38,455 nucleotides of DNA from Clostridia bacterium (lineage in GTDB: Bacteria; Bacillota; Clostridia; Oscillospirales; Acutalibacteraceae): contig JAFTWW010000031.1 of assembly GCA_017465085.1 (NCBI GenBank), positions 1-38,455 on the forward strand, given 5' to 3'. Position numbers and translations under genes: made by a program. Positions 10,237 through 17,345 of the stretch are shown here, one piece after another. A model generated the notes under the pieces. That model saw only the letters and a program-made list of their open reading frames with translations, was not told the DNA's origin and made no database searches. Each line of letters begins with the position of its first letter. Within the stretch, counting starts at the first letter, position 1.

Positions 10237-11307
10237 ATGAACAAGAATATAGCAGTCTTAGCAGGTGACGGTATCGGTCCCGAAATCGTTGCCGAGGCAA
10301 TTAAGGTTTTAGAAAAAATAACCGATAAGTTCGGTCATAGCTTTAACTATACCGAGGTTGATATCGGCGGATGCTCTATCGATAAGCACGGCGTTCCCAT
10401 AACAAAAGAGGGTATGGAAATCTGCAAGGCATCGGATAGCGTGCTTTTAGGCGCCGTTGGCGGACCTAAGTGGGATAACGTTGACCCCTCTATAAGACCT
10501 GAAAAGGCGTTGCTTGCCGTTAGAAAAGAATTAAATCTATTTGCAAATCTTCGCCCCACCAAGCTGTTCCCGCAGCTTAAAAATGCATCTCCCTTAAAGC
10601 AGGAGATAGTTGGAAACGGCATTGATTTACTTATTGTAAGAGAGCTTACGGGCGGCGTTTATTTCGGTAGTCGCGAAACCAAAGAGGTTGATGGTCAGCT
10701 TGTTGCCACCGATTTAATGCCCTATAGCGAGGGCGAAATCGAGCGCATAGGCAGAGTGGCCTTTGAAACCGCTATGAAGAGGGGCAAGAAATTGGCCTCT
10801 GTTGATAAGGCTAACGTGCTTGATACTTCAAGACTCTGGAGAAAGACGATGCACCGCCTTTCCGAAGAGTACCCCCAGGTTGAGTATAGCGATATTCTTG
10901 TTGATAATACCGCTATGCAGCTTATTAAAAATCCCACTCAGTTTGATGTTTTGGTAACTGAAAATATGTTTGGCGATATATTATCCGATGAAGCCTCAAT
11001 GCTAACGGGCTCTATCGGAATGATGCCCTCTGCATCTCTCTCTTCGGGAACTCTTGGTATGTATGAGCCCATCCACGGCTCTGCTCCCGATATAGCAGGT
11101 ATGGATATAGCCAACCCCTTAGGCACCATCCTTTCTGCCGCTATGATGCTTCGTTATTCCTTTGATATGGCAAAGGAGGCCGATGCCATCGAGGAGGCCG
11201 TTAATAAGGTGCTCGATGAGGGCTACCGCACGGGTGATATCTTTGAACAGGGCTTTAAGAAGGTTACCTGCTCCGAGATGGGTAGCCTTGTGGCTGATAG
11301 AATTTAG
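10237..11307 (+). CDS. leuB: 3-isopropylmalate dehydrogenase
   Basis: At 356 residues the length is standard for LeuB. The sequence shows [10 protein letters not shown] at the N terminus, [12 protein letters not shown], the substrate-recognition helix region [27 protein letters not shown], and the Mg/NAD region DNTAMQLI...[14 protein letters not shown]. It ends with [12 protein letters not shown]. It oxidatively decarboxylates 3-isopropylmalate to 2-ketoisocaproate with NAD. GVYFG rather than the isocitrate dehydrogenase pattern supports isopropylmalate as substrate. It starts three bases after the leuD stop, with AAAGGAG overlapping the end of leuD. No terminator follows: the next promoter begins 5 bases beyond the stop, so leu transcripts must enter the T-box region. 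Confidence 0.97.
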   Translation: MNKNIAVLAGDGIGPEIVAEAIKVLEKITDKFGHSFNYTEVDIGGCSIDKHGVPITKEGMEICKASDSVLLGAVGGPKWDNVDPSIRPEKALLAVRKELNLFANLRPTKLFPQLKNASPLKQEIVGNGIDLLIVRELTGGVYFGSRETKEVDGQLVATDLMPYSEGEIERIGRVAFETAMKRGKKLASVDKANVLDTSRLWRKTMHRLSEEYPQVEYSDILVDNTAMQLIKNPTQFDVLVTENMFGDILSDEASMLTGSIGMMPSASLSSGTLGMYEPIHGSAPDIAGMDIANPLGTILSAAMMLRYSFDMAKEADAIEEAVNKVLDEGYRTGDIFEQGFKKVTCSEMGSLVADRI

Positions 11308-11311
11308 ACTA

Positions 11312-11340
11312 TTGACAAGTTAAAAAAGCGGTAGTATAAT
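11312..11340 (+). promoter_or_regulatory. SigA-type promoter of the trpB T-box leader
   Basis: A perfect TTGACA (11312-11317) and a perfect TATAAT (11335-11340) are separated by 17 bases. Transcription is expected to start near 11347. The promoter lies immediately after the leuB stop codon and feeds the T-box leader. Confidence 0.9.
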
Positions 11341-11346
11341 ACCAAT

Positions 11347-11634
11347 ATAAAATAATAAACCGTTGAGGCGGGAATAAAGGCAATTATGACTTTGCAGAGA
11401 GTCTGTGTAAGCTGGGAGCAGATAAGAAACAGGTTGTCAAATGGGCCGCTGAGGGTGCAGTGAAATGTGAAAACAGAGTATTCTGCAACGTGAGGGCATA
11501 CGTAAGTTGTCGGGGATATGTCAGTATCCTTAAAGCGCATAGATTTTCTCTATGAATTCAAGGTGGCACCGCGGATAAATTGTTTTATTCGTCCTTGGCA
11601 GATAGAATATTTCTGTCAAGGGCGTTTTTATTTT
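11347..11634 (+). promoter_or_regulatory. T-box riboswitch, tRNA-Trp specific
   Basis: The T-box signature AAGGTGGCACCGCGG is at 11560-11574. The antiterminator can be drawn. CAAGG (11559-11563) pairs with CCTTG (11593-11597), GCGGATAAA (11571-11579) pairs with TTTATTCGT (11584-11592), and TGGCACC forms the bulge that reads the tRNA 3' end. The bulge base after UGG is C, which pairs with a G discriminator as in bacterial tRNA-Trp. In stem I, GCGG (11368-11371) pairs with CCGC (11446-11449) and GCAAT (11380-11384) with GTTGT (11433-11437). This leaves a specifier loop containing CAAATGGG, so the specifier codon is TGG (11442-11444). Uncharged tRNA-Trp should stabilise the antiterminator and switch on trpB. 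Both specificity determinants agree on Trp. Confidence 0.93.
11590..11634 (+). terminator. T-box intrinsic terminator
   Basis: CGTCCTTGGCAGA (11590-11602) pairs with TCTGTCAAGGGCG (11612-11624), allowing two G-U pairs. It is followed by TTTTTATTTT. The 5' arm contains the CCTTG that the antiterminator needs, so the two folds exclude each other. It may also be the only terminator of the upstream ilv-leu operon. Confidence 0.9.
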
Positions 11635-11651
11635 GAAATGGAGAAGATAAT

Positions 11652-11687
11652 ATGTTACTAACTAAACGATGGCGTAAATTAAAATAA
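11652..11687 (+). CDS. Possible 11-residue leader peptide with one Trp codon
   Basis: ATG at 11652 opens a frame of eleven codons ending in TAA, encoding MLLTKRWRKLK. GGAGA lies 7 bases upstream (11640-11644), a usable ribosome binding site. It lies between the T-box terminator and trpB. The single Trp codon and the following dyad (11672-11709) recall leader-peptide control, but one Trp in a short AT-rich frame can easily arise by chance. No homology is known to me. Confidence 0.25.
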   Translation: MLLTKRWRKLK

Positions 11688-11709
11688 CTTAAATTTTTTA
11701 TAATTTACG
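11672..11709 (+). promoter_or_regulatory. AT-rich inverted repeat abutting the trpB ribosome binding site
   Basis: CGTAAATTA (11672-11680) is repeated inverted as TAATTTACG (11701-11709), and inner A-rich and T-rich stretches can extend the pairing. The 3' arm ends directly at the GAGG of the trpB ribosome binding site (GGAGG, 11709-11713). A hairpin here could influence access to the site or stabilise the processed 5' end. Confidence 0.35.
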
Positions 11710-11721
11710 GAGGAAACCAAA

Positions 11722-12939
11722 ATGGAATTTAATAATATTAACTTTGATACCTATTTTAAAAACTATCCCGATAAGAACGGCTTTTTCGGTAAATACGGCG
11801 GTTGCTATATTGCCGATGAGCTCAAAAAGGCTATGGAGGAGATTACCGAAGCCTATTTCACCATCTGCAAATCGAGCAAGTTTATAAGTGAGCTTCGCAG
11901 AATCCGTAAGGATTTTCAGGGCCGCCCAACCCCCATTTCCCACCTTGAGAGGCTTTCGGGCACCCTTGGTAATGTTCAGCTTTACGCTAAGCGTGAGGAC
12001 TTAAATCATACGGGCGCTCACAAACTTAATCACTGTATGGGTGAGGCCTTACTTGCAAAATATATGGGCAAGAAAAAAATCATAGCCGAAACGGGCGCAG
12101 GTCAGCACGGCGTTGCCCTTGCTACCGCCGCCGCATATTTCGGCCTTGAGTGCGATATCTATATGGGCTCGGTTGATATAAAGAAACAGGCGCCCAATGT
12201 TGCAAGAATGAAGATTTTAGGCGCTAACGTGGTTGAGGTAACCGAAGGCCTACAAACCCTTAAGGAAGCCGTTGATGCCGCTTTCGCAGCCTATGCTAAC
12301 GAGTATAAGGATGCCATTTACTGCATCGGCTCTGTTTTAGGTCCCCATCCGTTTCCTATGATGGTGCGTGATTTCCAGAGCGTTGTGGGAATTGAGGCAA
12401 GAGAGCAGTTTATTGGGATGACAGGTGAGCTTCCCGATGCAGTAGTTGCCTGCGTAGGTGGCGGCTCTAACGCTATGGGTATGTTCTCGGGCTTCCTTAA
12501 CGATCCCGTTGATATTTACGGTGTTGAGCCCTTAGGAAGAGGAGAAAAGCTTGGCGACCACGCCGCAAGCCTTAAATTCGGCACCGAGGGCGTTATGCAC
12601 GGCTTTAACAGTATAATGTTAAAGGATGAAAACGGCGAGCCCGCCCCCGTATATTCGGTTGCGAGCGGTCTTGATTATCCCTCCTCGGGTCCCGAACATG
12701 CCTTCCTTCACGATTTAGGCCGTGTTAAATACGATGTGGTAACCGATGATGAAACCCTTGATGCCTTCTATAAATTATCCCGCCTTGAAGGTATCATCCC
12801 CGCTATTGAAAGCGCCCACGCCGTAGCCTATGCTATGAAGCTTGCAAAGGAAATGGGCAGAGGCTCAATCCTTATTAACCTCTCAGGCAGAGGCGATAAG
12901 GATATGGATTATATTATTGAGAAATACGGAATCAGATAA
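11722..12939 (+). CDS. trpB: Tryptophan synthase beta chain, stand-alone
   Basis: This 405-residue TrpB is of the canonical TrpB1 size class. The PLP lysine lies in HTGAHKLNH and the catalytic glutamate in [28 protein letters not shown], the phosphate-binding [10 protein letters not shown] and the C-terminal LSGRGDKD are also present. It joins indole (or indole from TrpA) with serine to give tryptophan. [13 protein letters not shown] replaces the more common KINNxxGQ pattern, so it belongs to a divergent sublineage. No trpA or other trp gene lies on either side. It is controlled by its own Trp T-box and has GGAGG upstream. Its stop codon TAA uses the first base of the downstream palindromic element. 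Indole salvage is an inference from its isolation. Confidence 0.93.
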   Translation: MEFNNINFDTYFKNYPDKNGFFGKYGGCYIADELKKAMEEITEAYFTICKSSKFISELRRIRKDFQGRPTPISHLERLSGTLGNVQLYAKREDLNHTGAHKLNHCMGEALLAKYMGKKKIIAETGAGQHGVALATAAAYFGLECDIYMGSVDIKKQAPNVARMKILGANVVEVTEGLQTLKEAVDAAFAAYANEYKDAIYCIGSVLGPHPFPMMVRDFQSVVGIEAREQFIGMTGELPDAVVACVGGGSNAMGMFSGFLNDPVDIYGVEPLGRGEKLGDHAASLKFGTEGVMHGFNSIMLKDENGEPAPVYSVASGLDYPSSGPEHAFLHDLGRVKYDVVTDDETLDAFYKLSRLEGIIPAIESAHAVAYAMKLAKEMGRGSILINLSGRGDKDMDYIIEKYGIR

Positions 12940-12957
12940 AAAATAGGAACCTGAAAT
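12939..12957 (+). repeat. Left terminal inverted repeat of the palindromic element
   Basis: AAAAATAGGAACCTGAAAT matches the reverse complement of 13219-13237 without mismatch. Its first A is the last base of the trpB stop codon. Confidence 0.9.
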
Positions 12958-12986
12958 GGCGTGATGTCCTTAGCGGACATTACGCC
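12958..12986. repeat. Left hairpin, 12-bp stem
   Basis: GGCGTGATGTCC pairs with GGACATTACGCC with one G-U pair and a TTAGC loop. It lies directly inside the left terminal repeat. It has no T-run, so alone it is not a typical terminator. Confidence 0.85.
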
Positions 12987-12989
12987 AAC

Positions 12990-13167
12990 GAAATAAATCC
13001 CCTGCGGGATTTGTGAAATATCCTGCGGATGTGAAATATTGCTTCGCAATGTGAAATACGCTGCGGCGTATGGGGATTTATTTCATTTCACATTCGGGCG
13101 CAGTCCCGAATATTTCACAATTCTCGAAGAGAATTATTTCACATTTTGCGTCAGCAAAATATTTCAT
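12990..13167. repeat. Array of seven mini-hairpins with GTGAAATA / TATTTCAC linkers
   Basis: Forward modules: AAATCCC-CTGC-GGGATTT (12995-13012), ATCC-TGC-GGAT (13020-13030), ATTGC-TTC-GCAAT (13038-13050) and TACGC-TGCG-GCGTA (13057-13070). Each of the first three is followed by GTGAAATA or GTGAAA. Inverted modules: ATTCGGG-CGCAGT-CCCGAAT (13092-13111), AATTCTC-GAA-GAGAATT (13119-13135) and ATTTTGC-GTCA-GCAAAAT (13143-13160), each joined by ATTTCAC/ATTTCAT. Stem sequences all differ while pairing is kept. In addition, GAAATAAATCCCC (12990-13002) pairs with GGGGATTTATTTC (13072-13084) and encloses the four forward modules; it competes with the first module for bases. Confidence 0.88.
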
Positions 13168-13170
13168 TAA

Positions 13171-13216
13171 AAAGAAAGAGAAGGAACAACCGATAGGTTG
13201 AACCTTCTCTTTCTTT
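13171..13216. repeat. Right large hairpin, 14-bp plus 5-bp stem
   Basis: AAAGAAAGAGAAGG (13171-13184) pairs with CCTTCTCTTTCTTT (13203-13216). An AA/AA internal loop and a second stem CAACC-GATA-GGTTG (13187-13200) top it. The purine/pyrimidine strand bias is striking: one arm is all purine. Confidence 0.87.
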
Positions 13217-13218
13217 CT

Positions 13219-13237
13219 ATTTCAGGTTCCTATTTTT
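13219..13237 (-). repeat. Right terminal inverted repeat of the palindromic element
   Basis: ATTTCAGGTTCCTATTTTT is the exact reverse complement of 12939-12957. Its last two bases form part of the minus-strand stop codon of the nif3 homologue. Confidence 0.9.
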
Positions 13238-13985
13238 ATATGCTTTTTATTAAATCGGGTGAATAGGGGATAAATTCTATATCAGAAAATTCATTTTGCA
13301 ATAGCTTTGCAAGGGGCTTTACTATAATGTTTTCGGTAGCATAGTGGCCGCCATCAAAAACCGAAATATCGGAATTTACGGCATCGATAAACACATTATG
13401 CTTAACATCGGCGGTAACCAATGCATCAAAGCCGTTATCAATGGCATCTCTTAAGAATTCTCCGCCGCTTCCCGAACACAGCAAAACCTTATTTATATTT
13501 CGGCTACCCTTAACAAATCTCACCGAAAAGCTAAGCTTTTCTTTAATGAGAGCGGCAAAGTCTTCGGGCGTTAGATTATCCGCCGTGGCACTTCGAAGAG
13601 CAAAGCCATCGAGAGCTATAAAGGGCTTTATATTTTTAAGCCCTAAAGCCTCACAAAGCCTTACCGTAACCCCATCTGCCGCAATATCAAGGTTGGTGTG
13701 CATACTTATTACCGAAATATCTTCCTTAATAAGCTTATAAACCACGCTTTCCTCGGTTATGGATTTAAGTCCGCCGAAGATAACGGGATGATGGGTGATT
13801 ATAAGATTGCAGCCAAGCTCTTTTGCCTTATTCACCGCCGTAATATCGCAATCAAGGCACACAAGAGCCTTTTTTATTTTGCTTTCCCTATCGCCCACAA
13901 GAAACCCCGCGTTATCAAAATCGCAGGCGGTCTGGAGCGGGTATCTCTCACAGAGAAAATCAAAAATTTCTTTAACCCTTATCAT
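13236..13985 (-). CDS. Nif3-like dinuclear metal centre protein (DUF34)
   Basis: This 249-residue protein has the metal-binding pattern of the Nif3/YqfO/YbgI family. It carries FDNAGFLVG near residue 24, ITHHPVIFGG (H65, H66), MHTNLD ending at D100, and a C-terminal FDGGHYATE. The family forms toroidal hexamers with two metal ions per subunit. A GTP cyclohydrolase I activity has been proposed for some members, but the role is not settled. This is the short form without the YqfO middle insertion. It overlaps glnS by 4 bases (ATGA) and is the last gene of the nrdR-gltX-glnS operon. The stop codon is made partly from the adjoining palindromic element. Confidence 0.9.
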   Translation of the reverse strand: MIRVKEIFDFLCERYPLQTACDFDNAGFLVGDRESKIKKALVCLDCDITAVNKAKELGCNLIITHHPVIFGGLKSITEESVVYKLIKEDISVISMHTNLDIAADGVTVRLCEALGLKNIKPFIALDGFALRSATADNLTPEDFAALIKEKLSFSVRFVKGSRNINKVLLCSGSGGEFLRDAIDNGFDALVTADVKHNVFIDAVNSDISVFDGGHYATENIIVKPLAKLLQNEFSDIEFIPYSPDLIKSI

Positions 13986-15676
13986 AGCTTTTTACCAAAG
14001 GAATCCTTAAGGGCTACGGTGCGGTTGAATACTATTTTTTCATCAGTAGAATCGGTATCAACGCAGAAATAACCCTGACGCATAAATTGGAAGGTATCTC
14101 CCGGCTTAACACATTTAAGGGATGCATCTATCTTACAGCCCGAAAGAACTGTAAGGGAATCGGGGTTGAGATTATCTGCGAAGGAGGAAACGCCTTCTTC
14201 ATCACTTGGGTTTTCAACATTGAAAAGGCGGTCATAAAGTCTTACCTCGGCATCAATGCCCGTTTCGGCGCTTACCCAATGCAGAGTGCCCTTAACCTTT
14301 CGGCCATCGGGGGTTTCACCACCGCGGCTTTCGGGGTCATATGTGCAGTGAACCGCTGTGATGTTGCCTTCGTTATCCTCTTCAACCGAAGCATATTTCA
14401 CATAATATGCGCCCTTAAGGCGCACCTCTTTTTCGGGGCAGAGTCTGAAATATTTGCTCGGAGGATTTAACATAAAGTCATCCTGCTCAATGTAAATTTC
14501 TCTCGAGAAGGTAACTGCCCTCTTGCCAAGCTCGGGCTTATTGGGGTTGATTTCAACCTCAATTTCTTCGGTCTTACCCTCAGGATAGTTATCAATAATA
14601 ATCTTAAGGGGCTTAAGCACCGCCATAGCCCTATCTGCATTTTCGTTGAGATAATCACGCACACAGGATTCAAGCAGAGCGTAATCAATAACGCTGTAAG
14701 CCTTGGAAACGCCTATCTTATCAACAAAGGCTCTTACGGCCTCGGCGGGATATCCGCGCCTTCTCATACCGCAAAGAGTAGCCATTCTCGGATCGTTCCA
14801 GCCCGAAACCAGATTATCGTTAACAAGCTTTAAGCATTTACGCTTACTTGTTAGGGTATAGTTAACATTCATACGAGCAAACTCAATCTGCCTTGGGGGA
14901 TTTTTTATATCGGCAGCTTCAAGTACCCAGTTATAAAGAGGACGGTGGTTCTCAAACTCAAGGGAGCACAGGGAGTGTGTAACACCCTCCTTAGCATCGC
15001 TTAAAGGGTGAGCAAAGTCATACATAGGATAAACACACCATTTATCGCCTGTTCGGTGATGGTGAGCCTTCAGAATGCGGTAGATAATGGGATCACGCAT
15101 ATTGATATTGGAAGAAGCCATATCAATCTTAGCGCGAAGCACCATCTTGCCCTCGGGGAATTCACCCTCGGTCATACGCTTAAATAAGTCGCGGGTTTCT
15201 TCTATGGGGCGGTCGCGGTAGGGGCTGTTAATTCCTGCCTCGGTGAGAGTTCCTCTCATTTCCTTTATCTGTTCGGGGGTGGATTCATCAATATATGCGA
15301 GTCCCTTATCTATAAGCCTTAAAGCGCATTCATAGATAAAATCAAAGTAATCGGAGGCGTAGTAAAGGTTATCCCACTTAAAGCCTAACCACTCGATATC
15401 CTCCTTTATAGCGTCAACATACTCAACATCCTCTTTGGTGGGGTTGGTATCATCAAGGCGAAGATTGCACTTTCCGCCGTATTTTTCTGCGGCGCCGAAA
15501 TCAATGCAGATAGCCTTGGCGTGACCTATATGAAGATATCCGTTGGGCTCGGGGGGAAAACGGGTTTGCACTTTATTGTAAACGCCCTCCGCTAAATCTT
15601 CATCTATAAAATCGTGAATAAAATTGGAGTTTTTAACTACCTCGTTTTCTTCACTCAAAACCTTGTTTTCTTCCAT
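13982..15676 (-). CDS. glnS: Glutaminyl-tRNA synthetase
   Basis: This 564-residue class I synthetase has the HIGH motif in PPEPNGYLHIGHAKA (residues 41-55). The KMSKS equivalent is LTSKRKCLK near residue 273. GlnRS-type motifs such as LRLDDTNPTKE and a C-terminal two-barrel anticodon-binding region (about 340-555) are present. It charges tRNA-Gln directly. Many Firmicutes instead use GluRS plus GatCAB, so direct GlnRS is less common but known in Clostridia. It lies 13 bases after gltX with AGAGG upstream of its ATG. GlnRS rather than GluRS is supported by PPEPNGYLHIGHAK, which the neighbouring gltX product lacks. Confidence 0.95.
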   Translation of the reverse strand: MEENKVLSEENEVVKNSNFIHDFIDEDLAEGVYNKVQTRFPPEPNGYLHIGHAKAICIDFGAAEKYGGKCNLRLDDTNPTKEDVEYVDAIKEDIEWLGFKWDNLYYASDYFDFIYECALRLIDKGLAYIDESTPEQIKEMRGTLTEAGINSPYRDRPIEETRDLFKRMTEGEFPEGKMVLRAKIDMASSNINMRDPIIYRILKAHHHRTGDKWCVYPMYDFAHPLSDAKEGVTHSLCSLEFENHRPLYNWVLEAADIKNPPRQIEFARMNVNYTLTSKRKCLKLVNDNLVSGWNDPRMATLCGMRRRGYPAEAVRAFVDKIGVSKAYSVIDYALLESCVRDYLNENADRAMAVLKPLKIIIDNYPEGKTEEIEVEINPNKPELGKRAVTFSREIYIEQDDFMLNPPSKYFRLCPEKEVRLKGAYYVKYASVEEDNEGNITAVHCTYDPESRGGETPDGRKVKGTLHWVSAETGIDAEVRLYDRLFNVENPSDEEGVSSFADNLNPDSLTVLSGCKIDASLKCVKPGDTFQFMRQGYFCVDTDSTDEKIVFNRTVALKDSFGKKL

Positions 15677-15689
15677 TTTATAAAACCTC

Positions 15690-17345
15690 TTAAAGTGAAT
15701 TGATTATCTGATCTATACGGGCAAAGCAACGCTCACGACCTAAAACCTGCATAATACTGCAAAGGTCGGGGGTGTTTCTTCTGCCTGTAACCGCAATACG
15801 AAGAATTGTGCTTAAATCTCCTGCGCTACCCTTGTAGGCGGTGGGATTAGCCTTGTATTCCTTGGTATCTGCGCAGAAATTAAGTTTGGGGCAAAGCTCC
15901 TTTATTCTGTCAAACCAAGCCTGACGGTCATCCTGCTTGTTATAAACCTTCTTGTATTCCATAAGGAACGCCTTGGCATCCTCAGCCTTGATATTCTCGG
16001 GGAACTCGTAGCAGGGGGTATAAAGGCTATCGAAGAAGTAGGCGAAATAATCCTTTGCTTCGTTCCATTTGGCAATATCCTTACGGGGTTTGGCGGAGTT
16101 ATCTCTATCGATACTAAGCATAGCCTTTGAATATTCCTCATCGGCGGTAAGAAGGCTATAAAACTCCTCATCGAATTCCTTAGCCCAGGCGGTAAGCTTT
16201 TCGTAAACCGTTTCGCTCGACATGGCCGCTACCTTTATTTTGCTCACATCGTTAAGCTTGTTTTCATCAAAAAGGGCGCCTGAAACGCTCATCTTTTTAA
16301 GATTGAACTTAAAGGTGTTAAGGTCGGCATCGGGATTTGCTCTGCGCCAATCCTCAAAATCGGATGCGGCAATGGTCATGAGATATTCGATAACGCTCTT
16401 GGCATCATAGCCCTGCTCTGCAAAGAAATGAACGGCGGCCTCGGGGTCTTTTCTCTTGGAAATTTTACGCTTCGCGCCGTTATCCAGCTTCATTATGGGG
16501 GATACATGGCCAAACTTGGGCACCTTAAAGCCCAAAATCTTAAAGAGCTCTATGTGCTTGGGCACAGAGGAAATCCATTCATCACCCCTGAGCACGTGGG
16601 TGGTGTGCATAAGGTGGTCATCAATAGCATGGGCAAAATGATAGGTGGGTATGCCATCGGATTTAAGAAGCACAAAATCCTCATCGTTCTGTGGCATTTC
16701 GATTTTGCCCTTTATGGTATCCTCAAAGGTTATACGGTTTTCCTCGTTGCCACCCGAGCGAAGCCTTATAACAAAGGATTTACCCTCATCAATAAGAGCT
16801 TTTGCCTCTTCCAAGGTGATGTTTCTGTGCTTGGCGTATTCGCCGTGGTAGCCTGTGCGGATTTTATTTGCCTCTTGCTCACAGCGAACAGCATCAAGCT
16901 CTTCGGCAGTGCAGAAGCAGGGGTAGGCAAGACCTCTTTTAATAAGGTCCTTAACGTAGGTCTGATAAATTTCGGCTCTTTTGCTCTGCTGATAGGGGCC
17001 GTAAATTCCGCTTTCCTCGGTACCGCTTATAAAGCCTTCATCAATGGTTATACCAAAGCGGTTAAGACCATCGATAATATCCTCAATTCCACCCTTAACC
17101 TCACGCTTTTTATCCGTATCTTCAATACGGGTGAAAAATACGCCGCCCGTGCTCGTAGCGGTAATTCGGTTTACCATCGAGGTGAAAAGGGTGCCTAAAT
17201 GAAGATAACCTGTGGGGCTGGGGGCTACTCGCGTTACCCTTGCGCCCTCGGGTAAATTTCTCTCGGGATAAAGTTTCTCGTAATAATCGGGAGTTTTATC
17301 AATATGGGGCAGTAAAAGCTCTGCTAATTTATTGTAATCGGTCAT
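15690..17345 (-). CDS. gltX: Glutamyl-tRNA synthetase (long clostridial type)
   Basis: This 551-residue class I synthetase has the HIGH motif as SPTGYLHLGT (about residues 43-52) and a KISKRKD motif near residue 296. It also shows RIEDTDKKREV, FCTAEELDA and LRGDEWISSVPKH, all GluRS hallmarks. It is longer than the 480-residue Bacillus GltX and matches the extended form seen in Clostridia. It charges tRNA-Glu; with GlnRS encoded next door there may be little need for mischarging tRNA-Gln. The start ATG overlaps the nrdR stop by one base (TAATG). Expression from the nrdR promoter is expected. Confidence 0.94.
   Translation of the reverse strand: MTDYNKLAELLLPHIDKTPDYYEKLYPERNLPEGARVTRVAPSPTGYLHLGTLFTSMVNRITATSTGGVFFTRIEDTDKKREVKGGIEDIIDGLNRFGITIDEGFISGTEESGIYGPYQQSKRAEIYQTYVKDLIKRGLAYPCFCTAEELDAVRCEQEANKIRTGYHGEYAKHRNITLEEAKALIDEGKSFVIRLRSGGNEENRITFEDTIKGKIEMPQNDEDFVLLKSDGIPTYHFAHAIDDHLMHTTHVLRGDEWISSVPKHIELFKILGFKVPKFGHVSPIMKLDNGAKRKISKRKDPEAAVHFFAEQGYDAKSVIEYLMTIAASDFEDWRRANPDADLNTFKFNLKKMSVSGALFDENKLNDVSKIKVAAMSSETVYEKLTAWAKEFDEEFYSLLTADEEYSKAMLSIDRDNSAKPRKDIAKWNEAKDYFAYFFDSLYTPCYEFPENIKAEDAKAFLMEYKKVYNKQDDRQAWFDRIKELCPKLNFCADTKEYKANPTAYKGSAGDLSTILRIAVTGRRNTPDLCSIMQVLGRERCFARIDQIINSL

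Larger units (their letters stand above)
12939..13237. repeat. 299-base composite palindromic element (MITE/REP-like) between convergent genes
   Basis: The element is bounded by perfect 19-base terminal inverted repeats, AAAAATAGGAACCTGAAAT at 12939-12957 and its reverse complement at 13219-13237. The same bases ATA flank both ends (12936-12938 and 13238-13240). It contains no ORF. It holds a 12-bp hairpin at the left, an array of seven mini-hairpins joined by GTGAAATA or its complement, and a large hairpin at the right. It fills the whole gap between trpB (+) and the nif3 homologue (-). The structure is seen directly. A non-autonomous mobile or REP-like nature is inference, and a bidirectional terminator role is the main alternative. 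Confidence 0.85.

Noticed and set aside
11347-11634. Leucine- or isoleucine-specific T-box for the branched-chain genes
   Set aside because: The specifier loop codon is TGG, the bulge base fits the tRNA-Trp discriminator, and the gene downstream is trpB.
12990-13167. CRISPR-like array reading of the regularly spaced GTGAAATA repeats
   Set aside because: Repeats are only 7-8 bases, the 'spacers' are palindromes of 11-20 bases, orientation flips midway, and no cas gene is nearby.
12939-13237. Simple bidirectional intrinsic terminator
   Set aside because: The outer repeats end in a short T-run on each strand, so termination is possible. A 299-base, multi-module structure is far beyond what a terminator needs, so this was not taken as the full explanation.
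16428-17198. A 256-codon open frame on the plus strand opposite gltX
   Set aside because: It is antisense to a complete GluRS, shows no known domain and has no convincing start context.
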